Notes under the pieces: model-generated | The model's input: only the letters and a program-made list of their open reading frames with translations | The model's database searches: none | What the model was told of the DNA's origin: nothing | Shown: positions 9,590 to 22,000 of the stretch, one piece after another | How positions within the stretch are numbered: the stretch's first letter is position 1 | Layout of the letters: each line of letters starts with the position of its first letter | Assembly (NCBI GenBank): GCA_964550025.1 | Contig: CAZJYI010000144.1 | Location: 1 to 27,544 of the forward strand | Length of the DNA: 27,544 nucleotides | Source: CAZJYI01 sp964550025 | GTDB taxonomy: Bacteria > Verrucomicrobiota > Kiritimatiellia > UBA8416 > CAYOBW01 | Reading direction: 5' to 3' | Translations under genes and position numbers: made by a program

Positions 9590-9652
9590 GTAGCGGAACG
9601 CGCCAGGCGTTCCGATCCCCTCTCCGTCGGAAGACTTGGCGTCTTCCGCTAC
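9590..9652. repeat. 63-bp multi-hairpin element, copy 1
   Basis: The element starts GTAGCGG and ends CCGCTAC, so its outer ends pair. Inside are two perfect hairpins: GGAACGC/GCGTTCC with a 5-base loop (9595-9613) and CGGAAGAC/GTCTTCCG with loop TTGGC (9628-9648). The nested design is a three-way-junction fold. It lies between the two giant genes, 25 bases upstream of the smaller one's ATG, and recurs at 9671-9733. Confidence 0.75.
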
Positions 9653-9670
9653 TTCCCTCACACGCACCCC

Positions 9671-9733
9671 GTAGCGGAACGCGCCAAGCGTTCCGATCCC
9701 CTCTCCGTCGGAAGACTTGGCGTCTCCCGCTAC
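9671..9733. repeat. 63-bp multi-hairpin element, copy 2
   Basis: This is a tandem copy of 9590-9652 at an 81-bp period, differing at two of 63 positions. One change falls in a loop. The other turns CTTCC into CTCCC in the second stem, giving a mismatch on one strand and a G-T wobble on the other. Conservation of the stems suggests a REP-like or mobile palindromic element rather than random duplication. Confidence 0.75.
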
Positions 9734-9751
9734 TCCCCTCGCACATGCCAT

Positions 9752-9780
9752 GTAGCCCGCGCTCGGAAAGCGCGGGCTAC
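9752..9780. repeat. 12-bp perfect hairpin with the same GTAGC/GCTAC ends
   Basis: GTAGCCCGCGCT (9752-9763) pairs perfectly with AGCGCGGGCTAC (9769-9780) around the loop CGGAA. It begins and ends with the same pentamers as the two 63-bp elements just to its left, so it looks like a minimal member of the same family. It lies 33 bases past the stop of the giant gene and could also help end its transcript, although no U-tract follows. Confidence 0.75.
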
Positions 9781-9813
9781 TGTCCTGGACGGCAAGCAAG
9801 ACGTGCCGTCCGT

Positions 9814-12800
9814 TTACCGAATCATGAACAACGTCGGCAGATCGTAGTGGTACTGCAGCGCAATGTCGTTGCCGCCGGTCAGGCTCTGCGTCCCCGCGTC
9901 GGCCTGGTAGGTCACGATGAGCGGGTACTGGTTCGCCCCCTGCGTCACGACGAGCGTGTCACCTTCGGCCAGGCCGTCGAACGTACCCACCACCGCATCC
10001 GCGTCGTCATTGACGACAATGAAGTAGACATCATCCATCCGGGGCGTATAGCTGAACGTGACGTCCAACGTCGATCCGCCCAGGTTCACCGTGCCGACCG
10101 CCGCGACCTGGCTGTAGTTGGTGCCCGGCGCCGCACCGCCAACGGTGACCAGATTGGTCGCCCCGGTCGCCAGAGTCAGGTTGCGCGTGGTCAGCGTGCC
10201 GGCGCCGTTCACGCCGCCGGCGAGCATGCCGCCGGCCACGATGCTGACGGCCGTTTCTATCGTCCCGGTGCCACCCAGCGTACCACCGGCGTTCACCGTG
10301 TAGGTCGCCCCGTTGACGTGGGAGCCATTCACGAGCAGCGTGCCGCCATTGACGGTCGTCGCACCGGCATAGGTGTTGGCGCCGGCCAGCGCCTGGGTGT
10401 TCGTGCCGGTCTTGACCACGTTGATCGGCGCGGCATCCGGCGTGTCATTGCCCGTGCCGCCGGTTCCACGGATGTCGCCGTTGTACGTGCCGCCGCCATT
10501 GGCCACGCCAAGCGTGAGCGTGCGCGTTCCGCCCGCCGTGTGCGAGTTCCAGATCTCGCCGTCTCCGCTCAACCCATCCGCCCGGATGTCATCGGCACGC
10601 AGGTCGAGCACCGCACCCGAACTGATGACGATATCAGCCGAAGCACCGCTCCAGTTGGCGGTGGTGGCATCGTTCATGAGCCGGCCCTGCTGGACTTGAA
10701 TCTCACCGGAGAGGCTGCAGGACCCGGTGATCCCGAACACGCCCGTGCCCGTCTTGATGAACGTGCCGCCACCGTTCAGGAGTAGCCCGTAGTTCCAGCG
10801 GGTCGCAAAGGCGATGCTGGAGTTCACCACAAAGGTGCCGCCCGCGTTGACCGTGATCGGGCTGTAGAAGGGCATTGTACCGCCGGTCAGGTCGTTAATC
10901 TCGAGCGTGCCGCCGTTGACGGTCGTCTGGCCCCGGTAGTTGATGCGGGGCGTCTGTCCGGGGGGCGGCATCAGGGTCAGTTTGCCCGTTCCGGCCTTCG
11001 TCAGTCCCAGCGTGTACGTGTGCCCACCGTCATCTTCATCGCGGAAGTAACCCCGGTAGACGTAGTCCATGTCGTTGGCGATAGTGAGCACGCCACTGCT
11101 TGAGGCGCCGCCCCCGCCCTGCCGCTCGTTCTGGATCACGGCGCCGCCGGTCGTGTTCTGGATGCCGGCCAGCGTCTGGTCGTGGCCCTGCAGCGAGAGG
11201 CGCGCCCATCTTGTCCAGGCATTCGTGAAGGTCATGACAACGCCGGATGCGAACTGGTCGGGCTGCTCGCAGCGCAGGTGAGGCTGGTTGTTGTTCGGCC
11301 AACCCATCTGCACCGGGCCGGAGATGGCCTTGGCGCCGCCCGTCTTCGCGAGGTAGAGGTAGCCGTTCTCCACGATGATCATGCCGGTTGACGTGTTGTC
11401 GTCCGCACCGTTGAGACGGATCGAACCGCCTCCCGTCTGCGCCAGCATGTTCGTGCCGGTGATGGCGCCGCCCAGGGTCAGGACGTTCTCCCGGCAGTAG
11501 ACACGCGAGTACGCGGCCAACGAGATGGGGTTGTTCAGCGTGTTGGCGCCGGTCCACTGGGCAAGCGCGCCCCGGCTTCCTCCGACGCCGTGTCCGACCA
11601 ACGTGATCGGCGCCGTGTTGGCGTACGGGTAGCCGACCTCGAACTGCAGCGTGGCACCGTTCCGAACGTCGATACCGGACGAATTGCCAAACGCGTGCGC
11701 GTTGCGGACGACGTAGTAGCCGTTGCTGACGATCGTGGCGCCGTGGTACGAGTTGCTGCCTTGGACGTAGACGGCGTTGTTGGCGCCGGCCGCCGTGATG
11801 CCGCCGCTTCCCGAGATGTCGCCATTGAGCCACATGTACCCGCCGCTATTGTTCACCGTCATTGTCTGGTTGAGTGTGAAATCACCGGTCCAGGTAGCCG
11901 TGCCGCCGCCATGGTTCCGCAGCACGCCGCCGTTGAACACGGCCGGCATGTTCAGCGTGCGGGTGCCATAGCTGCCGAGGCTACCGCCGGACGATACGTA
12001 CTGGATCATGGCCGAGGTGTCCGCCGTCGTCCGGTCGAAGCTCTCGTACTTGATGTAGCCGTCGTTGATCGTCACGCTGGTCACGTTCTGAATCGTCTCG
12101 GGGCGGATACAGATTTCGCCGGCTCCAACCTTCGCCAGGGCAAATCCGCCACCATCGAGCGCCGGACCAACGCCGCCCGTGCCGATGTCCCAACGGTCCA
12201 CGCCGCCGAGGGTCGTATTGTCCGTGAGCGTGAGGCCGTCGACGCTTGCGTTGTTGCCGATACTGGCGCCGGTATTCACGATGGCGCCCTGCCCCGCCGA
12301 ACCGGTGCCCTCCGCCGTGAACTGGTAGTCGCGCGTGGACTCGGAGTTGTGCTGACCGTTGAAGTCAAACGTCCCGCCGCTGTTCACGTCGATGGCCTGG
12401 CCGACCGACATGGCGTCCCCAACGCCAAGCTGCATCACGCCGTCATCGACCCGGAGGTCCCCTTCGACGACATCGGCCACGTCGAGCGACAGGGTCCCGC
12501 TGCCCGTCTGTGCCAGCACCCCCGCACCCTCAACCTGGTAGTCAAGGCTGACCGTGTCAGACCGCTTGTAGGCCAGCGTGCTGAGGTTGGTGACCGCACC
12601 GCTTCCCAGCCCGCCGCTCGTCCCGCCGTCGCCAACCTGCAACGTACCGGCCTCGACTGTCGTTGGCCCGGTGTACGTATTGTTCGCCGTCAGCGTGAGC
12701 TTGCTCGTGCCCTGCTTGGTCAACGCACCGTCGCCGCCGATGGCCTCGCCGCCGATTGTGTAGTCGTTGGCGCTGTTGGTGACCAGCGTGTTCGAGGGGG

Positions 12801-15800
12801 CCACGACCTCCTGCGCCTCCACCGTGAAGCTGGCGGCCGTGTCGTCGAACAACGCGGTGTCGCCGGCAATGAACGTGATAGGCACCCCGCCCGGATCGGT
12901 GAGCCAGTTGGTCGTGGCGTCGACATCCCACGCGACGCCGTTGTTGCCGTTCCATTTGATGTCCGTAGGCGGCACCACGGTAACCTGCAGGTCGATCGTA
13001 GTGTCCACGGTGTTGTTGACCAACGTGGCCGTGATACGGCTGCCAAACTGCCTCGAGAGCTTGAAGGCGGCAAAGTCGTCGCCGGCAATCGACCCCGTGT
13101 AGTCGATCAACACATAGGTTCCGCTCACGAGCGGCCCGGTCATCACGAGATCGATCCAATTCGTCTCCGCCGTCGTCAACGTTCCGCTCACGTCGAGGGT
13201 CGGCGTCGTGCCGTTGATGAGACACGGCACCCGCGCGCCGGACTCGAGCGTCACGTTGTTCGCATTGAGCGTCCCCAGCGTGTAGCCGGTGGCCGGGCCG
13301 ATCTTCGCGTCCTCCTTGACCGTGATCGAGCTGTTGGCCACCGACCCGGTTCCCCACAGGTAACCCGCGTTGACAGTGGTGGCGTCGCTGTATGTATTGG
13401 CCCCGTGCAGAAGCAATTCACCCTCGTCGTTCTTGACGAGCCCGCCCGTTCCGGACAGCGCCGGGGCCACTGTTGCCTGGCGGTTCGTGTCGATATCGAG
13501 GACCAACCCGGCCGCGCCCAGTGCAAATGTGTCAAGCGGGCCGATTGCCAGGTCGGTATTCGTGTCGTAGTTACGGATCGTGCCGCCGTTCCAGTTGAAG
13601 GTGCGCGTGGCCGTGCCGGCGCCGGGCCCGATCGTTCCGACCTGCAGCGTGCCGCCGTTCTGCGTGAAGGTCGACGTAACCGTGCCGCTCGTCTGCTCGC
13701 CCAGCGTGAGGGTCTGGGCCATGACCGTACCGTCATCGAAGGACGCCACGCCCTCGGCCCCGCCCGTACCGGCGGAATCGGCCACCCGAATCGTCGTCGC
13801 GTCCAGCGTGCCGCCGCCCATGTAGAACCAGCCGCGGCCCGCATTGCCGTATCCGTTGCGGCCGACCAGGAGCGTGTCGACCAGGGCATCCAGCGTGCTC
13901 ACACCGCTGACGCCGTTCGTGAGGTCCAGCGTGCCGCGGCTTTCCGTGTAATTGCTACCGTTGCTTGCGAGCGTAACGTTGGCGCGGGTCGACCCGCCTG
14001 CCGTGCCGCGAATCACCAGGACGGGGGCGGTGAGGCCGCCCTGGAACTGCAGTACGCCGTAGCTCTGGTTGGCGCCGACCCGGATCGTGTCGGCGTAGAT
14101 CGTGTTGGTCTGCCCGAGATAGACGGTTCCGTCGTTGCCGCTGCTCGCGGACACGTTTCGACCGGCGTCCGCCACACCGAACTGCGAAGCCGTGATCGTG
14201 TTGGTGGCCGCAAGCGTAGCCGTACCCGACGACCATGGCCCGCCAACGCCGCTCTTCTGGCCACCCACGCTGAACGTGTTCGCCGACGCGTCGTAGACGA
14301 AGTTCGCCAGCCCGGACATGGTCAGTGTCTCGGCGCCGCCCTCCCAGACGCCGCCGACGCGCAGATCCTGCGCACCGTTGAGCATCAACGTGTCGCTCCC
14401 CGTGATCGTGCCGGTCACGCCGTCGAGGCCCAACGCCGCCAGTGTCTGCGCGTTCGTGCCCAGATCCAGCGTCGCGCTCCCGCCAAAGGTCGCCGTACCG
14501 GTTGTCAACAGCCGGTTGTCGCCCTGCCTGAGACGGAGTGTTCCGCCATCGATCCTGGTCCCACCGGAGAACGTGTTGGCCCCGGCCAATGTGAAGATGC
14601 CGCTCCCGCCCTTCCTCAGTCCCGTGGCTCCGCTGCCGTCAACGATCGTTCCCGAGAAGGTCGTGCTGACGTCGCCGTCAAGACTCAGGACGGCCGCCGT
14701 CGACGAAGAGTTCGTCACGAGACCACCGCCGTTGCCCGCATCGCCGAACGACTGGACCCCCTGGCTCACGCCGTTCAGGTCCAGCGTGCCCTGCTGCGCG
14801 ACCGTGAGCGTCACGCCGTTCGGGAGGTCACCGATGCTCCACTTGTTCTGCAGGTAGGTCTCGACCGCCGCACGCTCCACGTCCGACAACGCCCAGTTGT
14901 AGACCAGCAGCTCGGCAATCTCGCCGGAGGAGTGCTCGTTATTGCCACTGACCCCCCCGCCCAGCCGCAGGCCGTTGGGGCCGGAGACGCCGGCAGTGTT
15001 GGACGCCAGCAGCGTGCCGTCGCGGTAGAACGAGGAGGGATTGCCGGTACCGCGGATAACGGCCTCGTACAAGTAGCCCCCCGTTCCGGCTCCACCGGCA
15101 CCGTTGTGAACCCAGCCCTGGAAGAACGCGTCATCCCGGGTGTTGGCGTGGTAGCCAAGGAGCCAGTTGCCGCTGTGGCCGGAGAGCAGCCGGTAGTTGC
15201 CGCCACCCGTCAGTCGCGAAACGTAGACGACCGTCACGGGGGCGGGGAGGTTGGACGTGTTGTACAAGATCGACTTCAGGTTGTTGACACCGTGGAACCG
15301 CACGACCGGCCGGTTATCGAAGTGCAGGCTCGATGCGACATAGGTCGGCGGAGAGGCGCCGTACGAATACTGCGTGAAGTGGCCGACGCCGCCGACGCTG
15401 GCCTTGTTCACCCAGGTGCTGAGCGTAGCGCCGTGGGCCGGGACCGTGCCGTTGCCGTTCACGTCCATGGCGTCGAGCCAGACGGTGTAGCCCGCCAAGG
15501 GAGGTGTAGCGTTCCCACGTCCGGCTAGCCTCAACGTGCCGTTGGAGACCGCCATCGCGGCAGAGTAGGTCCCGAAGTCGGGCACGGAGACCGTGCCGGC
15601 TCCCAACTTGGTCAACGCGCCGCTGCCCTGCAGGTTGCTGCTGACACTCAGGACCTGTCCGCCGGCCACGGTCCACCCCTGGTCCGCGTCCAGCGACAGC
15701 GGCGTGTTCAGTGTGGCTCCCGCGTTGGCCACGATGCCGCTGGCGCCGAGCGAGAGCGAGCCACCCGACAACGTGTGGCCGCTGCCGTCGATCACGAGAC

Positions 15801-16010
15801 CGGCGGCGATGGGCGTGCCTTGGACGGTGATCGTCGCCGGGCCGTTGGCGGTGAAGTTCGCCACACCGGCGGGCGACCAGCGCACGAGCGGGTCGGACCC
15901 GCCGACCACGTCGCTCCAGAGCTGCGTGTTGCTGTTCCAGGTGCCGTCACCCGACTGCAGCCCGGCGGCGATGCTCGTATCCCAGTAGCGCGGCTCGCCC
16001 ACGTTGGAGA
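9814..16010 (-). repeat. PATR beta-helix repeat region of the giant protein
   Basis: About 2060 residues of Gly/Thr/Asn-rich strands carry the recurring autotransporter-associated beta-strand motif, for example GANTFSGGTRIDGGTLRLRQ, NTYTGPTTVEAGTLQVGDGG and NTYAGATTVNGGTLLVNG. Such repeats build a right-handed beta-helix. The same region, in the same order, makes up 8511-2270 of the neighbouring gene. Confidence 0.8.
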
Positions 16011-19000
16011 TGTCGCCGTAGGTCGCGAAGTTGTCGTGATCCGTCATCATCAGCGAGCAGGCCCAGACCCAGTTCGACGAGCGCGTCACGTGGCCCACGC
16101 GCATCTCGTCGAGGAACCCGTCCCAACTGTCTGTGAGGTCATGCCGATGACCGAGGTACCACCCGTTGGAACCGACGGGCAGAGCAAGGTTCAGGTCCCC
16201 GGAGGCCACCATTTGGACGCCGTTGCGGTACAGGCGCAGGTAGTGACCGTCATAGGTCGCCGCCACGTGGACCCATTCGTCCTCGGGGAAGTTCACGGTC
16301 TCGGCAATGCGGTGCCAACTCCCGTTGTAGAAGCCGACCGTCAGCTTCCCGCTGTCGCAGTAGAGCGTCATCTCGACGTTGCCGTCGCCGGCATACCGTT
16401 CCGACATGATGGCCTGGAACTGGCCCGCGTCGCCGCGCAGGTTGGCCAGCCCCATGAGCGTCACGCTGTTGCCCGTGCCTGAGACTTGTGCGGGAAGCGA
16501 GAGCCAGTTGTTGCCCGTCGGGAAGTCCTGGGCGCCGCCGATGAGTCCGGCGGTGTTGAAACTGCCACCCGCCGTGCCGTCGAGATCATTCTCCGTGGCG
16601 TCGAGGGCGTTGCTGTCGGTCATGTGCCATACGCCGCGGAAGCCCTCGGTCCAGGTTGAGCCATCGGTGGCGTAAGACGGCTGCGTCGTGTCGGACGGGT
16701 TCCCGCAATAGGCCCAGATGGACGCGTTGTTCGTCAACCGCGGCACCTTGACCCAAGCGTACGACGTGCCGGTGGCGTCCCAAGTGTCGATCTCGTACTC
16801 CAGCAGCGTGACGCCGTCGGCATCCGTGAAGCGCAGGTCGTACCCGCTCGGGGAGGAGCAGATGGCCGGGATCATGGGGCTGAGTCTCACCAGCGCCGGG
16901 AAGTTCGTCAGTGTCTCGTTCTTGTCGTAGCCGTCGAAAGTGATCTGCATGCTGTGGTTGAAGTCGGCGGGCGTGAGCTCCCACCCGATGAACGACTCGG
17001 TGTCGGCCATGTTCTGGTATGCCGCCCGCACCCAGTCATCGGAGCGTGTGCCCTTCATCACGCGAATTTCATCCAGCTTGCCCATGGCTTCCTGGTTGAC
17101 GCCGTTGTGCGTGCTGACCTGGCGCAGCGGGGAGGCGGCGTTGTCGAAGAAGGAGTTCGACTCCAGGATCTTCGTACCGTTGCGATAGAGCTTGCAGTTG
17201 GTCCCGTTCACCACGATGGTCAGGTGATGCCACTGGTTCAGACCGAGCACTTCCCCGGAAGTGTGGAACCCACCGTTGTAGAAACCGACTCGCCGCGTGC
17301 TGTCTTCGATCAGTATGTGGTGCTGGCCGCCACCGTGCTTACAGAACAGTGTGTTCCAGCCGTCGTTGTGCACGGCGGAGTAGTAGTACCAGAGCGAGGC
17401 GCTGAAAGACCTCTCCCTCATGTAGGGAATCTCGACGTTGTCGCCGTCCGAGTCGACCTCGTAGCAGTCCGCGATCCGCCCCGATACCTGCGTCGTGAGA
17501 CCGTCGTTCACGCCGTCCTGGTTGTGTGATGTCGAGTCCTCGGGATCGGTCGACGACTCGGTCATGTGCCAGACGGTCAAGTAGTCTTCGGACCAGGTGG
17601 AGCCGTTGGTCCGGTACGCGGGCGGGTTAGTCGCGTCGCTGTCGCCCCAGTAGGCCCAGATGTAGTCCGTCCCGGTTCCCTCGAGCTCCGGAACCTGCAC
17701 CCAGACGACGGACTCGCCGGCGTTGTTCCACTTCTCCACCTCGTACGGGATGACCGTCGTGCCGTCGCTGTCTGTGAAGCGCAGATCGTAGCCGTCGGCC
17801 GATGCAAACCCGCCGTAGCTGAAGCCCGGATTGTCCGTGCTCAGCTTCACCAGCGCGGGGAAGTTGGTCAGCGTCTGTCCGCTATCGTATCCCTTGAAGA
17901 CGATCTTCAGGCTGTGCGAGTAGTCGCCGGGCGTCAGCGGCGTCCCGACGAACTGCTCGTAGTTCGCGACGTTCTGGTACGTGGCCCGGATCCAGTCGGC
18001 GGAACGGACCTCGTTGAGCGAAATGCGCGGTTCGTCGATCATACCGGCATAGTACCCCCCGCGACTGCCCCAGCCCACCTCGATCCAGGTGTTACCGGTA
18101 AAGTCCGAAGACGCCTTGTTGCCGCTGGCGACTTCCACGCCGTCCACGTAGAGCTTCTGTCCTCCGATGGACGCCCCGAACGCGTGCACGACATGGTGCC
18201 AGCGCCCGTCGGCGAGATCGAGACCGGACGACGTGATGACCTGCTCGTTCCACAGGCGACCGACAAGCTGCCGGCTTTCGATGGCGATGTTTCGGTCGTT
18301 GGACCCGCCCTGCAACGGGGCGTTGGCGCTGAAGAGACCAACGTTGTCCGTCGTGCCCTTGACCCACATCTCGTGTGTCGCCTCGGTCTGCGGGACGTTG
18401 AACTCAACGGCGATCAACTCGTCCACGCCGTCCAGCTCGATCGCGTTGCCGACGATGCCGTCTTTCCAGTCGCTATGCTCGGTGTTGTAGACCGTGCCGT
18501 CGATCCCGTCCGCGGTCGAGTCGTCCGCGTTGGCGCCGTTGGTGGCCGCGAGGTGCCAGACCACGGCGAATTGATCGTCCCATACGGCCCCGTTGGCCGT
18601 GTAGCCGGGGGCGGCGGCAGTGAGGTCCGTGTTCCCCCAGTAGGCCCAGATCGAATCCGCGCCCGTACTCTCGAGCTGCGGGACCTGCACCCAGATGCAG
18701 GACGTGCCGTTGCTGTCCCACTCCTCCACCTCGTAGGGGATGACCGTGGTCCCGTCGCTGTCGGTGAAACGCAGATCATAGCCGGCGGCAGAGGCGAACC
18801 CGCCGTAGTCGAAGCCTTCGAGGTCGCGGCTCAGCTTGATCAGCGCGGGGAAGTTGGTCAGCGTTTCGCCTTCGTCGTAACCGCTGAAGACGAACTCCAT
18901 GCTGTGCGTGAAGTTGCTCGGGGTGAGGTGCCAGTTCACGAACGACTCGTACATCTCAATGTTGCGGTGCGCCGTTTCGATCCACTCGGCCGAGCGCGTC

Positions 19001-22000
19001 GTGTTTTCGATGCGGGCTTCATCTATCACCCCGTCCCAACTATGCGAACCGTCGTGGCGGTGTCCGATGTACCAACCGAGAGCGCTGGAAGGCAGCGGCA
19101 GGTTCAAGTCCGCCGACGTAGCCACCTCACGGCCATCGCGATAGAGCCGCATGTAGTGCCCGTCGTACGTGGCGGCCACGTCCACCCACCTGTCCCGAGG
19201 AAGGATGATGCTGTCCCAAATTCTGAACCATGTCCCGTTGTAGAAAGCCGCGGCGAGCTTGCCGTTGTCGCAGTACAGCACGAAGTCGATCAGGTTGCCG
19301 TCGCCTTGGTTCCAGATGTTGCGGTAGATCTCGGAGACAACGGGCTGGAAGTCGCCGGCGGCCCCCTCCAGAAACACATGTCCCGAGACGGTGATGTTGC
19401 TGCCGATCTGGCTCGATATGTTGCCGCCCGGGATGAAGACCATGTTGTTCGCGCTCGAGTAATCCTGGGCGCCGTCCACGCTGCCGTAGGTGCCGGCGTC
19501 CTGCACACCGGGGTTGACGTAGGCCGCGTGGTTCTCGCCCGCCGTGGAGTCGGCGGCGTTGGGTTCGGTCATGTGCCAGACGCCGACGTGATCGTCAGAC
19601 CATGTCGACCCGTCGACAATCGAGTCGGCCGCATCGGGGTGCTGGTAGTGCGAACGTCTGTCGTACTTCGCCGCCAGGTACCGCCCCACCCTCGCCGACT
19701 CCTCCGGCAACAGGGCGCGGTCGTACACGATGACCTCGGCAATGTCCCCGCCCAACGGCTCGTTGTAGGCGCCGCTGCCGCCCAGGGCCAGCAACCCCGG
19801 TGCTCCCACGGGAATGGGACTGGTCGTCCGGTCAACCCCATCCACCCGGAACAGCGATGACGCCCCCGTGTTGTTGGCTTCGCAGACGAAGAACTCCTGC
19901 ATGTAGGTCATGGCGCCGTCCTGGTAGCGGTCGAAGCTGCTGACCCAGCCGTTCCCGGCGTAGTGGGCAATACGGCTGTTGTACGGCCCGATCAGCCAGT
20001 TGTTCGACCCCTGGATCGCGCGACGCTGCGCGCCGCCCGCAGTACAGTTGAACACGATAAACATGGTGTATGGCGCCGACAGGCTGAGGTTGTTGGTCAT
20101 CCCGTCGTCGGTGGCGTCGAGGCGCACGACGTCATGACCGTTGACGACGTCCTCGGCGTAGGTCGGCTGCGTCGACGCGGTCGGTTGCATGAAGTCATAC
20201 CCGTTGCCCGACTGGTCGGCCCAGTTGGTGACGCCGCCGGAGGCGTTGGTCGAGACGCCGGTGTCGGCTTTGACCCATAGCGTGCAATCAGCGATGTCGG
20301 CGGCGGGGTCAAACGTGGCCGAGTCGTAGCCGGACACGTGGTCGCTGTTGCCCCAGTACAGCCAGATGCTGTCGGTCGCGGCAGACAGGACAGGCTTGCG
20401 CACCCAGATATGGGACGTCCCGCTCGTGTTCCAGTCCTCGATCTCGTGGTCGAGGAACGTGACGCCGTCACTGTCCGTGATGCGCAAGTCGTAGCCGCCA
20501 TCGGATTCGAAGCCGGCATAGCTGAACCCCTCGATATCGGTGCTCAGCTTGACGAGAAGCGGGAAATTGGTCAACGCTTCCGAACGCGCATCACCGGGGA
20601 AGAAGAGCTGCAGCTTGTGGGCGTAGTCAGATGCATCCGGCTCGGTGCTGACGAAGGCCCTGTACTCGGCCACGTTCCGGTAGGACGCCCACAACCAGTC
20701 AGCGGAACGTGTCACGGAAGAAACGCGCACCTCGTCCGCCACAGCGTCCAAGGTGCCGCTGCCGCTGCCACTGCCCCGGTGACCGATGAGCAGATCTGCC
20801 CCCGCACCCGGCCCCACCGTTTCGGTCAGCGTACCGTCATGCTCCCCATTGAGGTAGAAGTCGATCGTCTGAGCCGTCTCATCGTAGACCATCGTAACCC
20901 GGTTCCACTGATGGAGATTGACCGCCGTGCCCGCAGTCTGCCACCCATGTGTACCGCTGAAGTAGATGCGATTGAATCCGCTGTTGATCGCCCAGCACCA
21001 GGAGTCGTTCCATTTCGACGCCAACCCGTCCTCGCCCGAAATGCTGTGGGGCTTGATCCACATCGAAACCGTCAGGTTGCTCTGCAGCGTGTTGAGCGGC
21101 ATCGCGTTGCCGCAATCGATGTAGTCGCCGCCGTTCATGTCGTGGCCGTCGCCGGCGATCCCCGCCGCCGGACTGGGAACGCCCCCCACGTACCCGCCGT
21201 TGTTGCCGTAGGCCGTAGAATCCCCTGCGGCGCCGTCCGAGCGGGAGAGATGCCACACGCCGGCATAGTCTTCCGACCAGGTCGAGCCGTCGCGCGTGTA
21301 GTCCGGCACATCGGGCTTCGAGTGCTGCGTGACGAGGGCGTACTTCTCCTCGAGGTAGGTGCCCACCAGGTCGCGTTCGTCATCGGTCAGAACGCGGTTG
21401 TAGATGAGGAGTTCAACAATCTCCCCGGTAGAGTGCTCGTTGCTGCTGCCTCCGAGCCGCAGCCCGTCGGGACCGGTCGTCCCGCCGATGTTGGACGCCA
21501 CGAGGATGCCGTTACGGTAGAACAGGCTGTTGTTGCCGGCCCCTGAGATGAGAGCTTCGTGCACGTACGTCGCGGTGTCCGCGGGGACACCTCCGACCCC
21601 GGTCACCCAGCCGTTGAAGTAGGCCTGATCCTTTGAGTTACTCCAGTAACCCAACAACCAGTTGTTGGCGCCACCGGACAGCAGACGCTGGCTGGCACTG
21701 CCCGTCAGACGGCTGACGTAGATGACCGTGCAAGGCGAGGCGAAGTTGTACGCGTTCGTCAACACGGATATCGTGCCGCCACTCCCGTTGAGTCGTACGG
21801 CCGGTCTGCCGTTGAAGAACACGCTCGAGGCGACAAACGTCGGGTCGACAGTATTCTCGCCCGGGGCCGCGAAGTCCCCGACCGCGCCGGACGTGGCCTT
21901 GTTGGTCCAGGTGGCCACCGAGGCGCCCTCGCTCAGCGTCGCGTTGTCCTGACCGTCGACGTTCTCGCTGTCGAGCCACACGATGCAGCCGCTGATGTCG

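Larger units (their letters stand above)
9566..9813. other. Intergenic region between the two PATR genes
   Basis: The 248 bases are almost filled by three palindromic elements (9590-9652, 9671-9733, 9752-9780). The ribosome site of the downstream gene (minus-strand GGGGGTGA, just before 9565) is the only other signal I see. No promoter boxes stand out, so the two genes may be cotranscribed through the hairpins. Confidence 0.5.

Noticed and set aside
9590..9780. CRISPR array
   Set aside because: There are only two near-identical units with an 18-bp gap, each unit is itself a set of hairpins, and no cas genes are seen.
9566..9799. Longer N-terminus for the 2431-residue protein
   Set aside because: The extra 78 residues just translate the tandem 63-bp intergenic elements, and the signal peptide would become internal.
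11590..15528. A 1312-residue open frame on the plus strand opposite the giant gene
   Set aside because: Same reason: shadow frame of the PATR region, with no signal peptide, domain or ribosome site.
17566..19860. A 764-residue open frame on the plus strand
   Set aside because: It lies antisense to DUF2341-LamG modules. Its internal repeats simply mirror the repeated modules on the other strand.
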